A DNA stretch of 64,000 nucleotides from Notospermus geniculatus (Eukaryota > Nemertea > Pilidiophora > Heteronemertea > Lineidae), in the NCBI GenBank assembly GCA_002633025.1, contig NMRB01000084.1:486589-550588 (forward strand), given 5' to 3'. Positions 21,336 to 32,689 of the stretch are shown here, one piece after another. A program made the position numbers and the translations under genes. Under the pieces are notes generated by a model that saw only the letters and a program-made list of their open reading frames with translations, had not been told where the DNA came from and did no database searches. Numbering within the stretch: the stretch's first letter is position 1; the number at the start of each line of letters is the position of its first letter.

Positions 21336-21825
21336 AAATTAGATTTTGTGACATAACATGGTGTTGGTCTGTATCACACTTAATTGACATGTACACAGTA
21401 TACAATAAATTAGATTTTGTGACATAACATGGTGTTGGTCTGTATTACACTTAATTGACATGTACACAGTATACAATAAATTAGATTTTGTGACATTACA
21501 TGGTTTTGGTCTGTATCACACTTAATTGACATGTACACAATATACAATAAATTAGATTTTGTGACATTACTTGGTGTTGGTCTGTATCACACTTAATGAT
21601 ATGTACATAGTATACAATAAATTAGATTTTGTGACATTACTTGGTGTTGGTCTGTATCACACTTAATTGACATGTACATACATGTAGTATACAATAAATT
21701 AGAGTTTGTGACATTACATGGTGTTGGTCTGTATCACGCTTAATTGACATGTACATAGTATACAATAAATTAGATTTTGTGACATTACATGGTGTTGGTC
21801 TGTATCACACTTAATTGACAAAGTC
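21336..21825. repeat. 71-bp tandem satellite, about 7 copies
   Basis: The unit runs from TTAGATTTTGTGACATAACA through TGTATCACACTTAATTGACA to TATACAATAAA. Copies differ by a few bases. The array recurs at 30,715-31,385 after the second plus gene, where two MITEs have inserted. Confidence 0.85.
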
Positions 21826-22936
21826 TGACTTCTGTGGCGGAGACTGTATTGGAGAGTACCGGCAGGTAAACGATGGATACATGTACATACAGTAAATGTA
21901 CCGTATACACAAATATTTATCCATGAGAAAAGGTACTTTTGGATGACAACCGCTAAATATTTTAGCTGGGAAAATATTTGCGTATACGGTTAACATATAC
22001 ATTGTGACTCGTCAGAACAAAACTAGGCACATGTCGCACAGAAGGTGAGCCTCAACGAACTATTAAGATGACACCAGGAGAAAATGGAAGAGATAGACTC
22101 TTTCAGATTTCACAATAGACAGAAAATATTGAAACTAACAAACATTTGGTCTCAACCTGCCAAGCTATAGAAGAGCGACATGCGCCTGGCTTTGCTCTGA
22201 CGGGTCACAATTTAGATTACATTACATGGTGTTGGTCGGTATCGTGGTTAGAGAGTCAGGGGTGCACCACCGTGCATGTTATGCAATACAGCTGCGCAGG
22301 AGGACATGTGAAGCACATGGTATGTGGCCTAGCTGTACTGTATGTTTGTGATCCTTTTATTCCATCACGAGCTTCGTATTTGGTCACTTGTGACCATAAT
22401 ACTCAATGCTGCTACATCCTGAGCTCCCTTATATTGGTTGTATATCCAGAGGAATCGGAACCAGTCATTGTTGGTTCAGATACAAATGTTGGCTTGAGAT
22501 ACAAATGTATGAGACACAAATGGGAATCCCCAATGCTGTGTGTAGTCTTGCGCAGCCAGCCACACAGTACTGCTACGGTTCCCCAGTTCGAAACAGCGGC
22601 TGGGTGACCGAGACTATGCTCGTCGATTATAACCCATCTGTCTATAGTGTCTGGCTTTTAAGCCACCTTTGCCGAACATACCGGTATATCCAAAATAAAG
22701 CACAAAGAACGACACACAAAATGATATAATTCGAGAAGTCATCTCCAAAATTTCGCAAATTTTCGACCCCAACCGGTCTTTTTTGTAATCTCTTACTAGA
22801 AAGAGAGAAAGAGTCTTTTCTGTAACCTCTTACTAGAAAGTGCCTGAGGAAGACCCCGCTTGGGGTAGAAAATTTGTGAAATTTTACTGAAACTACATGC
22901 ACAAATAGACCCAGACTTATTGCTCTTTAACTAGAG

Positions 22937-23440
22937 AAGTGTAGTCCGAACCAGTGTAGTCCGAACGTCTGACTCGTATTGCTATTTTTAGAATCTGCTG
23001 GACGCAATACAGAGTCAGATGATGAGTAACCGAAGAACCAGATTTTGGTTCTACATCATCAGGTTGATCAGATCACGGATTGGTGGATTCCCGTAACACG
23101 TGACCACAAACTGTAAAGATGGCGATGCTGTGCATTCGCCGATTCAGCTTTTCGAGAGAAATATTTTTCGTGATTTTGATAACAAATTGCAGTTTTCTTA
23201 ATGTTTGTCTGGCTAAGAGTGAACAGAGAGCGTGATTGTGAGTGTAGCTGGTTGAAACGTAAGCAAATATAGCCTGAGAGCAGCGTTGTCAAGTGATACG
23301 ATTGCTGTGCACTAAATGTATTCAAAACACGACCTGGAGATGGACGGACCAATCAAAATAGACCCCCGCGATAGGCTTCATCTGACTCTTGTTGCGCCGT
23401 CAGTTCTGCAAATGAGCAACAGGAGGCAGTGTTCGGACTA
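22937..23440. mobile_element. TIR element with TAGTCCGAAC ends
   Basis: Ends are GTGTAGTCCGAAC and GTTCGGACTAACAC, with further inverted words inside (AGTCAGATGATGAG against CATCTGACTC). The segment is missing from the matching DNA near 32,690, so it is an insertion of about 0.5 kb. No transposase reading frame was seen. Confidence 0.55.
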
Positions 23441-24069
23441 ACACCAGTGTTGATCCGCATCTAATTTAGATTCGGAGTATACTCGGCTATGCAATCCAAG
23501 CTTAATAGATCCGCACTTATTTAGAACTGGACTTATTGAACACGGACATCTTGTAATGGAAGCAGAATAAGCCTGGACAAATTCTGGCTTTTTCTGTCAT
23601 GGAAGCGCAGCTTTTATTGTTACATTCTATACCATGCACCTAAATCCGTCATTCAACATTGGAAGCAGACAAGTTTTTCAGCATTATACCAGTACTCTTT
23701 ACTCTTCAGCCTCATTTCTGTAGTATAGGGATAGGCAGCCACCCCTTTAAGGGCCCCCGTGTGTAACCCCCATGGATTTAGTATATATATAGTTAAGCGT
23801 GCACAAGCATCGGGCTCTCTTACCGCATGGCTCAGGTCAAGTGCAGTACCCGGCACCTCTGTCCGCCACATGCACAATGATTTACCTTGATTGTACCTCC
23901 CCCGGTTCAAGGTGGCCACCAAGAATAACGTTGTAATGATGAAGAATAAAGGAAGATAATGAAAACAGAACCCAAACGTAATGAAATGGTCCATGGACCA
24001 TGTGCTCACCTGGGTGAATGTACCAGAAAAACAAATGACAAATGTTAAATCCAAATGTTCCAAGGTCAT

Positions 24070-24960
24070 GTATCCTCGTTAGATGCACCTGATAAAAATT
24101 TGGAGACAATCCAGTTATAGTTCAGGAGTTGTTGGACTTTGAGCTTTGGTTTTGGCCACCTGGTGGCCAAGCGGAAAATTGAATCGGACCGAAAGGTGGT
24201 GTCATAGGTCGTCTGACATAGGGGTGTATATGTACCAAGTTTCAAGTCAATAGCCCAAGCAGTTACGAAACGTGCCACCAAATGGCTAAATTTTAAACTT
24301 TGACCTCTGTGACCTTGAAAAGTCGGTCAAATCAAAAACCTCTTATGTCATGCAACCTCATTAGAAGCACCAATGATAAAAATTTGGAGAGGATCCACTC
24401 ATTAGTTCATGAGTTATTGCACTTTTTGTGTTTTTGGTTTCCGCCACCTGGTGGCCAAGCTAAGCGTCAAATCGGACCGAAACTTGGGGTCATAGGTCAT
24501 CTGACCTAGGGGTATACAAGTACCAAATTTCAGGCCAATAGCACCTGCGGTTATGAAACGTGCCACTTAAAGGCAAAATTTTCAACTTTGACCTCTGTGA
24601 CCTTGAAAAGTAGGTCAAACCAAAAACCCGTTATATATGTAATGTACCCTCATCAGATACACCTATGATAAAAATTTGGAGGTGATCCAGTCATTAGTTC
24701 AGGAGTTATTGCACTTTTTGTGTTTTTGGTTTCCGCCACCTGGTGGCCAAGCTAAGAGTCGAATCGGACCGAAACTTGGCGTCATAGGTCATCTGACCTA
24801 GGGGTATATATGTACCAAGTTTCAGATCAATAGCTCCAGCGGTTACGAAACGTGCCCTGCTAACGGAACACGACGGACGACGACGACGACGACGACGACG
24901 GACGACGACGGACGACGGACGCAGACCCACGACAAGAGCTCACCCCAGGTGAGCTAATAA
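24070..24960. repeat. Three 285-bp tandem repeats ending in (GACGAC)n
   Basis: Each unit carries TTTGACCTCTGTGACCTTGA, ATGATAAAAATTTGGAG, CCACCTGGTGGCCAAGC and GTCATAGGTCATCTGACC. The block ends in a GACGAC run and GAGCTCACCCCAGGTGAGCT. The same end sequence abuts the truncated gene II at 49,152-49,240. Confidence 0.7.
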
Positions 24961-25491
24961 TTTACGTATTTTAGATGGTGAAGAACCGGGTAAAGATCGT
25001 TCCCGGACCAGATCGAAGATCGACATGATCAAGACGGATTTCACACATGGCGCAATGAAAGAAGTGTCCCTTTAAACATTGAATACCGGTACCAGTATGC
25101 CAAATTTCTATGCATTGTGAACTTTATGGCCCCATCCAGGGGTTGACGGGGTCAGACTTCCTATTTTTGGTCATTTGTAATGTTTGTGATCTCACTATTC
25201 AGTGAAAGGATTGAAACTTACTGCCTAGATGAAAAAGTAATCTAGACAATTCTAATGGGGAATCCCCAGTTTTGTTTTCCAACAACATGAACACGTTGAC
25301 ATGGCATCGCTTGAGTCACCTGATGTGCACGTGCACGCCGATTGTTGCTCATTTCCAATAGGCCCCTATTCATGATTGCATTTCCTTGACAAAAGTACCA
25401 TGTTTTGGTAAACTTCTCCCAACTCCTGCATATGAGATAGGTATTCTGTTCTGCCCAAATAAAAAGCATTCCAAGTGAGAATTTCAAAAAT

Positions 25492-26165
25492 AGTGCCAAT
25501 GGCACTGTGCCCGCTTGGCTTGACAGCATAGTAGCCCTCTAATACACGTTTATGCAAGATATGAAGTTGCTCGGTGCAATAATGACGAACTGCGGTAGGT
25601 TCGTCACTTTTGTAGAACTTTGACCTCTGCGACCTTGAAAACTAGGTCAAATTAAAACTGGGGTACTGTGTTATGTATCCTCATTAGATATACCCATGAC
25701 CAAAATTCGATGAAGATCCGTCACCTCGTTAGGGAGAAATAGCACTTTAGGTGATTTTGGTTTTGGCCCCCTAGTGGCAATGTCAAGAATCAGATTTCAC
25801 TGAAATGCTGTCTGTAAGTTGCTATAACATAGAGGCACATGTGTACAAAGTTTCAACACAATAACTCACTCCATTATCAAAATATAGCCCTTTGAAGTTT
25901 TTCACAAAATGCCCCCTGGAGGCCAAACTAGGAAACCAACCGTGCTCAAAATCGAACTCGACCTAGATCTTAGGCCCATATACACACCCACCAAAGACCA
26001 AAAAGTTTCGATGAAAAATAAAGGCGCTAGAGCGCTAACAAACCAAAAGTTTACGGACGTTCGTATGTACGTACGTACGTACGTACGTCCTAACGCACGA
26101 CAGACCACCACTCAATGACCCCAACCACAGCATAAGCCCTGCTGGGCCTTGCGGCCAAGTGGGCT
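25492..26165. mobile_element. Non-autonomous repeat with AAAAAT target duplication, copy 2
   Basis: Begins AGTGCCAATGGCACTG and ends GGCCAAGTGGGCT, flanked by AAAAAT on each side. The duplicated locus at about 33,555 has a single uninterrupted AAAAAAT, so the empty site is visible in this window. Confidence 0.75.
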
Positions 26166-26456
26166 AAAAATGGCTTACAAACCACCAGCCCTGCATACCA
26201 CAGTGCAGCAATATTCTGGCCTAATGCAGATGTCAGGTCACACTGCGATTGCCTGCGCTACGATGGAACAGTCGGCATCAGGTGTCGCAATCATGGTCAG
26301 GTCACAAAAACGAAAATGTCTACGATCATCGTGGAACAAGCAGCATCAGCGCGCAGGGAATCGTAACCGTGTTCAGATCACCTGCGAATGGATTACGCCC
26401 GTCGGGATGACACAGACATTGAATAGGTTCACGTTGCACCGGCACCTAAAAGGCTG

Positions 26457-26670
26457 GGTTACACTAGGTTGCACCGTGTTGCAAGTTGCTGCAACCTGCA
26501 ACTTGTTGCAGTCTACCTGTGACGTTTACACATTGCAACATCCAGCGTGAATCGAGTTTCAACAAGTTGCAGGCCCGTTTACACATGCAACTTTGAGGAA
26601 AGTTTTTGGTCTCATCAGGTTTATGCAACAAGTTGCAGATGAAAAGTTGCATGTGTAAACCGCTCTTAAC
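26457..26670. mobile_element. MITE rich in GCAACTTGTTGCAA palindromes
   Basis: Contains TTACACTAGGTTGCACC, CAACTTGTTGCAG and GCATGTGTAAACCGCTC. It is a reverse-orientation relative of the element at about 27,392-27,797. Confidence 0.55.
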
Positions 26671-26676
26671 AGATCA

Positions 26677-26785
26677 GGACCCATGTTCCCGAAGCCATCG
26701 TAAGGTTATTGATGTCGTTACGCTATGCATTTTACCAGTTTTAACGACATCGTTAACCTAACAACGGCTTTGGCAACATGGGCCC
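26677..26785. mobile_element. Short foldback element
   Basis: Ends CCCATGTTCCCGAAGCC and GGCTTTGGCAACATGGG pair, as do GGTTATTGATGTCGTTA and TAACGACATCGTTAACC inside. The segment is absent from the matching site near 34,805. Confidence 0.6.
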
Positions 26786-27391
26786 TGCACAGGCCAAGCA
26801 GCAGTCTCAGAACTTAATCTATCATGTCGCAATCCATAACAATAGCTTATTGATCATGGACACGGGTGGAATTCCCCACTTTTCCTTTATGAAGTTTCCG
26901 TTTTACCTGACAGTAAACAGGTGCCTTTTGAGAGATTTTGTTAATATCCAAATGAAACCTTAATGTATTCCAGAAAATGTGAATCAGAGCATTTTAGACC
27001 TTAAATTAGTTTATTACGGGTAACTGAAATAATTTTTTGGCATAAACTTTCTACAGGCACCTGAAGACTGCTTGTCTTTACATAATGGTATCAATCCAAA
27101 ACAGTGCAGTCAGTAGCCAATAGTCAGAATTTCACTCCAAAGATAAAATTTTAGGCCCTAATTCAAGGCCCTAATTAAAAGTTAATTTAATAACATTGCT
27201 GCTAACCCAAATTCACATTCTTATATCAGAATGTGCAGAACCAAGTAAGGTAAACTGGGGTAGCCCTGGGGGAATAGTAGCACCTAGCCCGGTTTTTGAT
27301 TGGTATTCCAGTAACGGATGAATCAATTCACTGACCAAGTTACCATAACTAACAGAGTTTATGATTATGTCACCTATTGTGTAAGAGTAAA

Positions 27392-27797
27392 GGCCCGTTT
27401 ACACATGCAACTTTTCATATGCAACTTCATGCAACTTGTTGCATAAACCTGATGAGATCAAAAACATCAAAGTTGCATGTGTAAACGGGCATGCAACTTG
27501 TTGCAACTGCCTACTGCAACTTGTTGCAAATTTAGGATCCAGATCCTATTTTCTGGTGAAGTTGCAACAAGTTGCACGTCGCTGGCCAATGAGAATACAG
27601 CAAAAAATCATGTGACGTCTACAAAAGCAAAAATGGCTGCCGAACAAAGGATTCCTGCCCAAATTCCTGCAACTTGTTGCGAACTTCTGCAACTTATCGC
27701 GCTGGATGTTGCAATGTGTAAACGTCACAGGTAGACTGCAACAAGTTGCAGGTTGCAGCAACTTGCAACTTGGTGCAACCTAGTGTAAACTGCCCTT
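27392..27797. mobile_element. GCAAC-palindrome MITE, second copy
   Basis: Starts GGCCCGTTTACACATGCAAC and ends GTGCAACCTAGTGTAAACTG. It is packed with GCAACTTGTTGC words. The equivalent at about 35,330-35,755 has lost the left part and gained a hairpin insertion. Confidence 0.55.
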
Positions 27798-28009
27798 AAT
27801 GGCCATTTTAAGTACTCAAGTCAACAACTGTACAAAAGTAAGAGTGGTTCAAACTTTTTACGTGTTAAGCATGGCGCACACGAGCGATTTTTCGAGCGAT
27901 TTTCTAGGCGACCACAGAAGCGACTAAACATATTTTCAGTTTTTTTTAATTTTTGTTGGCTTGTTTGCGATAAATGCTTCCTTGGAAGATCAGTGATGTC
28001 GCGGATGAC

Positions 28010-28010
28010 N
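28010..28010. other. Isolated N at a probable contig join
   Basis: Left of the N is repeat-like DNA. Right of it begins, without any transition, coding sequence equal to plus copy 1 at 17548. Other isolated Ns are at 12221 and 13656. Confidence 0.7.
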
Positions 28011-29892
28011 TATTAAAAATGAATATAGGCGTACCCCAAAATTTATTGCAAGATTGAAATCGATTAGAATACAAAGTTATAGTGCTGCTCTTCCAAACCA
28101 GCAGCTTCTAGGTCTGGATGCCAGTGAATATCAAAAGAAGTTACATGTATATCGTAAATTTAATGGGGACGCTGAAAGAAATCTTCGCCAAACGTGGGGA
28201 TTTATTACAAGAGTCAGTTCCAGATATAAGTTCTCCTTTGCTCCAGAACCGTTCACTGAAGACAGTAAATCTGATTGTGCACTTCTGGCCATATTAAGAA
28301 AGCTTCTGGCCATATTAAGAAATTATGGCGAATTAATGTTGTCGGATCAGGCATATGCTTATTATCAGATGGGAGTGTTCCATGAATGTTCCACCCAGTT
28401 AAGGAAGAGCTGTTTTTTCTTAAAAGTCTCTGTACAAAAGGCTGTCAGTTGCGATTTATTAGGCGATGATTGTTTTGTTCTTGAAAAGATGGCTAAAACA
28501 TTTTGCCAACTTTTGCAGTATAAGGATGCCAGGCAATATCTTAAATCACTATTTTATGTTGATGAGTTTGAACGCTTGCCAAACGGCAAGAAATCTTGGT
28601 ATGTCAATGTTCGTCTCAAGGCTGGCTGTCAGCTTGATGAACTTAAAAGAAAAGCTGCTGCAGCAGAAATATCCAATGAGCTAATGACAGACATGACACC
28701 CTCTGTCCCTGCAGCCTTCCACAAGGTCGTTGTCCTGTCGTCAGAGCATCCGGATGATAACCCGAAAACTGAACGGTTGTTAGACTTCCTGAGATATGAT
28801 CTAGGTTTTTACAGCAATTGCACTTGGCCTTACGAGTCACACAATAAAAGTGAAGGAAATTATTATTATGACTTTCTCCTGAAATATATCAAAGAGTCAG
28901 AATATTGCGTAGTTCATTTAACAGATTGGTTACTTGAAGACAAACTCTTTATGAATTTCTTGCAGAATTGTTACTTTTATCTGATTCAGAGGCCGTTCAA
29001 AAGCCCGTTGGTAATCATTAATGACCTTACTCGACCTGCTGATCATCAAGATCAGCTGGAAGCATACAGATGCTGTCCAATGCTGAAATACAGTGATCTT
29101 TTTGGACTAGATGGTAATTCTGTAACTCCCTGTGACTTCACCCAACAAGCTAGCATTCACTTCATGACAGACCTTGCCAGATACAAGTTCTCCTTTGCTC
29201 CAGAACCGTTCATTGAAGACATGGATTCCAGGCAATGTCCAAAATCTCTCTTTTCTGCTGATCAGTTTGAATCTTTGCCAAATGTTCATCTCAAGGCTGG
29301 CTGTCAGCTTGCTGAACTTCAAGAAAAAGTTGCTGCAGCAGACATATACCAGGAGCTGATAACAGACATGACACCCTCTGTCCCCCCAGCCTTCCACAAG
29401 GTCGTTGTCCTATCGTCAGAGCATCCGCACGATAACCAGAACACTGAGTCATTGGTAGGATTCCTGAGGTGTGATCTGGGCTTTAATAGAGATTGTGTTT
29501 GGCCCTACGAGTCGCACAATAAGAGTGAAGGAAATAATGATGAATTTCTCCTGAATTATATCAAAGAGTCATGGTGTTGCGTAGTGCATTTAACAGATTG
29601 GTTACTTCAAGACAAACTCTTTATGAATTTCTTGCGGAATTGTTACTTTTATCTGATTCAGAGGCCGTTCAAAAGCCCATTGGTAATCATCAATGATCTC
29701 ACTGAACCTGCTGATCATCAAGATCAGCTGGAAGCGTACAGATGCTGTCCGATGCTGAAATACGGTGATCTTTTTGGACCAGATGTGAATTCTGTAACTG
29801 CTCCTGAACGAATGATCAAGGCGCTGCTTGATGAAACGCCTAAAGACTTTATAAGACTTTTGGGCAAGCAGTTTCCTCCTGCTTTACATTAA
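28011..29892 (+). CDS. IFIT-like TPR protein with two TIR-like domains (plus copy 2, 5' cut)
   Basis: The frame is open from an isolated N at 28010, where homology to copy 1 begins abruptly at its nucleotide 17548. The N-terminal roughly 177 residues are therefore absent, probably from a contig join. From IKNEYRRTPKFIARLK onwards it follows copy 1. It shows a duplicated ARKLLAILR-like segment, an extra VQKA, and two TIR-like domains starting FHKVVVLSSEH. The second TIR-like domain differs from copy 1. It reads HDNQNTESLVGFLRCDL and CVWPYES as in the minus-strand genes, instead of DDNPKTERLLDFLRYDL and CTWPYES. The C-terminus is full (ALLDETPKDFIRLLG to PPALH). Downstream DNA also matches copy 1, including the AT-rich microsatellite. 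Confidence 0.8.
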
Positions 29893-30004
29893 TTAATCCA
29901 ACATTAGTTTTTGAACTACTGGTAACTAGAATTTGAAATTGGCTTGACTGCCACTGAGGTAGAAAGAAGAGAGCATAATTAAGAAACAAACAGATTTGGC
30001 TAAG

Positions 30005-30400
30005 AATTAATAATAATAACAAATGATAAATGACATATGATAAATGATAAATGATATATGATGAATGATAAATGATATATGATAAATGATAAATGATAGA
30101 TGATAAATGACAAATGACATACAATATAATATACAAATGAGATACAAATGATATACAATATATGATATACAATAAATGATAAATGACATATGATAAATGA
30201 TATACGATAAATGATATTAATGATATATGATAAATGATGAATGATGAATGATAAATGATAGATGATAAATGACAAATGACATACAATATACAAATGAGAT
30301 ACAATAATATATGATAAATGATGAATGATGAATGATAAATGATAGATGATAAATGACAAATGATATGCAATATATGATATATGATATATGATAAATGAAT
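30005..30400. repeat. AT-rich (AAATGATA)-type microsatellite block, copy 2
   Basis: Same words as the block after plus copy 1 (TAAATGATATATGATGAATG), including the CCCCCCATTTTTCGG end. It lacks the (GTGAA)n part and has extra ATGATAAATG stretches. Confidence 0.85.
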
Positions 30401-30834
30401 GATCCCCCCCCCATTTTTCGGCAGCCTCCGAGTCTTCATTTCGACAATACACCGATACGCGCGCATCTGCATGGTGTGCGTATCGGCAATGTAGTAGTGT
30501 CCTCATTTCGAACCACCCTGCATAAGCATATGCTTATGCTACCTATACATACGGTATAGGATATCCATGATTTATAAGAGGCCTAGAAGAATGCGGAGGC
30601 TGCATTCCCCACCACCACCATACTTGCACAAAACACTTACATGTATGTGAATATAGATCCTCTCGTGCGGTAGAATCCTTCTGGATAGTCAGGGTGTCCC
30701 AACATGTACATTAGATGTAAATTAGATTTTGTTACATTACATTTTGTTTGGTCTGTATCATGTATACATGTACACAGTATAAAATAAATTTGATTTTGTG
30801 ACATTACATGGTGTTGGTCTGTATCACACTTAAT

Positions 30835-31001
30835 AGGAGCAGTCAGCCGCGCATATTGCTAACAGATGGCAGCACAGTCTTAGCGGACCAAATGTACAGG
30901 AAATCTATTATGATCACTGCTCGATCGATAATGACTGGGCCCGCTAGATGCATTGAATTGGACCCTAGTGACACCTAGTGGTGAACTCGCTGACAGCTCC
31001 T
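30835..31001. mobile_element. MITE with AGGAGC termini, copy 1
   Basis: Starts AGGAGCAGTCAGCCGCGC and ends GCTGACAGCTCCT. It interrupts satellite text CTTAATTGACATG and is flanked by AT on both sides, consistent with a 2-bp AT duplication in an AATTG site. The same element is at 56388-56600. Confidence 0.7.
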
Positions 31002-31120
31002 ATTGACATGTACACAGTATACAATAAATTAGATTTTGTGACATTACATGGTGTTGGTCTGTATCACACTTAATTGACATGTAAATTAGATTTTGTGACA
31101 TTATATGGTGTGAAGCGGCG

Positions 31121-31276
31121 AATCCACTGTCGCGATTTGGGCTTGAGACGGGGTTGCGGTGCCTTGCGATCGCCTTATACATGTTATATGGCAATCGGAA
31201 GTCCTTATATGGTAACCGCAAGGGAACGCAACCGCGTCTCAAGCCCAAATCGCGACAGTGGATCACCCGCTTTAGT
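31121..31276. mobile_element. Long-armed hairpin element
   Basis: Arms ATCCACTGTCGCGATTTGGG / CCCAAATCGCGACAGTGGAT and CTTGAGACG / CGTCTCAAG pair almost perfectly. Outer ends are GAAGCGG and CCGCTTT. It interrupts one satellite unit. Confidence 0.65.
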
Positions 31277-32184
31277 CTGTATCACACTTAATTGACATGT
31301 ACACAGTATACAATAAATTAGATTTTGTGACATTATGTTGGTCTGTTGGTGATGGTGTTGGTCTGTATCACACTTAATTGACAAAGTCTGACTTCTGTGG
31401 AGGAGACTCTATTGGAGAGTACCGGCAGGTAAATGATGGATACATGTACATACCATATACGCAAATATTTATCCATGCGAAAAGGTACTTTCGGATGACA
31501 ACCGCTAAATATTTTAGCCGCGAAAATATTTGCGTATACATGTATGGTATAACAAATTGTGACTCGTCAGAGCAAAACTACTAGGCACATGTCGCTCAGA
31601 AGGTGAGCCTCAACGAACTAAGATGACACCAGGAGAGAATGGAAGACATGACTCTTCAGATTTCACAATAGACAGACAATATTGAAACTGACAAACATTT
31701 GGTCTCAACCTGCCAAGCTATAGAAGAGCGACATGTGCCTGGCTTTGCTCTGACGGGTCACAATTTAAATTACCATACGCAAATATTTTCGCAGGATAAT
31801 ATTTCACGAATCGAACATTTTTGTTCTGTTTCACGTGGATTAATGTTTGCGCAAGGGCAGGGAAGGGAACTGACTGGACTGTTAGGGGAAACTTTTATGC
31901 CACGTATGTTATGCAATACAGCTGTGCAGGAGGCCATGTGAAGCAGATGGTATGTGGCCTAGCTGTACTGTATGTTTGTGATCCTTTTATTCCATCACAA
32001 GCTTCCTATTTGGTCACTGGTCACCATTACACTCAATGCTGTTGCTACACCCCCGAGCTCCCTTATATTGGTTGTATATCGAGGAACAAGGCATTCTAGC
32101 TACACTTCCATACATGCCATAACAGCTTTTGTGTCCGGTCTTATTAGTACCGGTGTCTATCTGCATATAAATAAAACCGGATAT

Positions 32185-32362
32185 TTCACGGCTTGCACTT
32201 CCACTACTGGATTAGAGGTTACTAAGTTCGGCTACAGATGGCGATACAGCTTGCACTTCCACTACTGGATTTGAGGTTACTAAGTTCGGCTACAGATGGC
32301 GATACAGCTTGCACTTCCACTACTGGATTTGAGGTTAGGAAGTTCGGCTTCAGATGGCGATA
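32185..32362. repeat. 58-bp tandem repeat, 3 copies
   Basis: Three direct copies of a unit containing GCTTGCACTTCCACTACTGG and AAGTTCGGCTACAGATGGCG. This array is not present after plus copy 1. Confidence 0.85.
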
Positions 32363-32689
32363 CGTGGAGTGAAGCGCGTATTGTTCTGGTACTTTTGAGC
32401 ATGCCTAATGTTGCAAGCAATCTCAAGCCACCTTTGCCGAACATACCGGTATATCCAAAATAAAGCACAAAGAACGACACACAAAATGATGTAATACGAG
32501 AAGTCGCCTCAAAAAATTTCGCAAATTTTCGACACCAACCGGTCTTTTTTGTAATCTCTTACTAGAAAGAGAGAAAGAGTCTTTTCTGTAATCTCTTACT
32601 AGAAAGTGCCAGACAGACCCCGGTTTTTGCGAAATTTTACCGAACATTACTACAAATAGACCCAGATTTATTGTCATTAAGTGGAGAAA

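Larger units (their letters stand above)
30715..31385. repeat. 71-bp satellite, second array, interrupted
   Basis: Partial and whole units of the same TTAGATTTTGTGACATTACA satellite, broken by the MITE at 30835-31001 and the hairpin at 31121-31276. Confidence 0.8.

Noticed and set aside
21336-21825. CRISPR-like array
   Set aside because: The 71-bp units are whole tandem repeats without unique spacers, in a eukaryotic genome.
24706-24930. Arg-rich frame VVVRRRRRRRRPSC
   Set aside because: Translation of the (GACGAC)n microsatellite.
29849-30506. Several overlapping minus-strand frames of 168-207 codons
   Set aside because: Same low-complexity microsatellite artefact as after plus copy 1.
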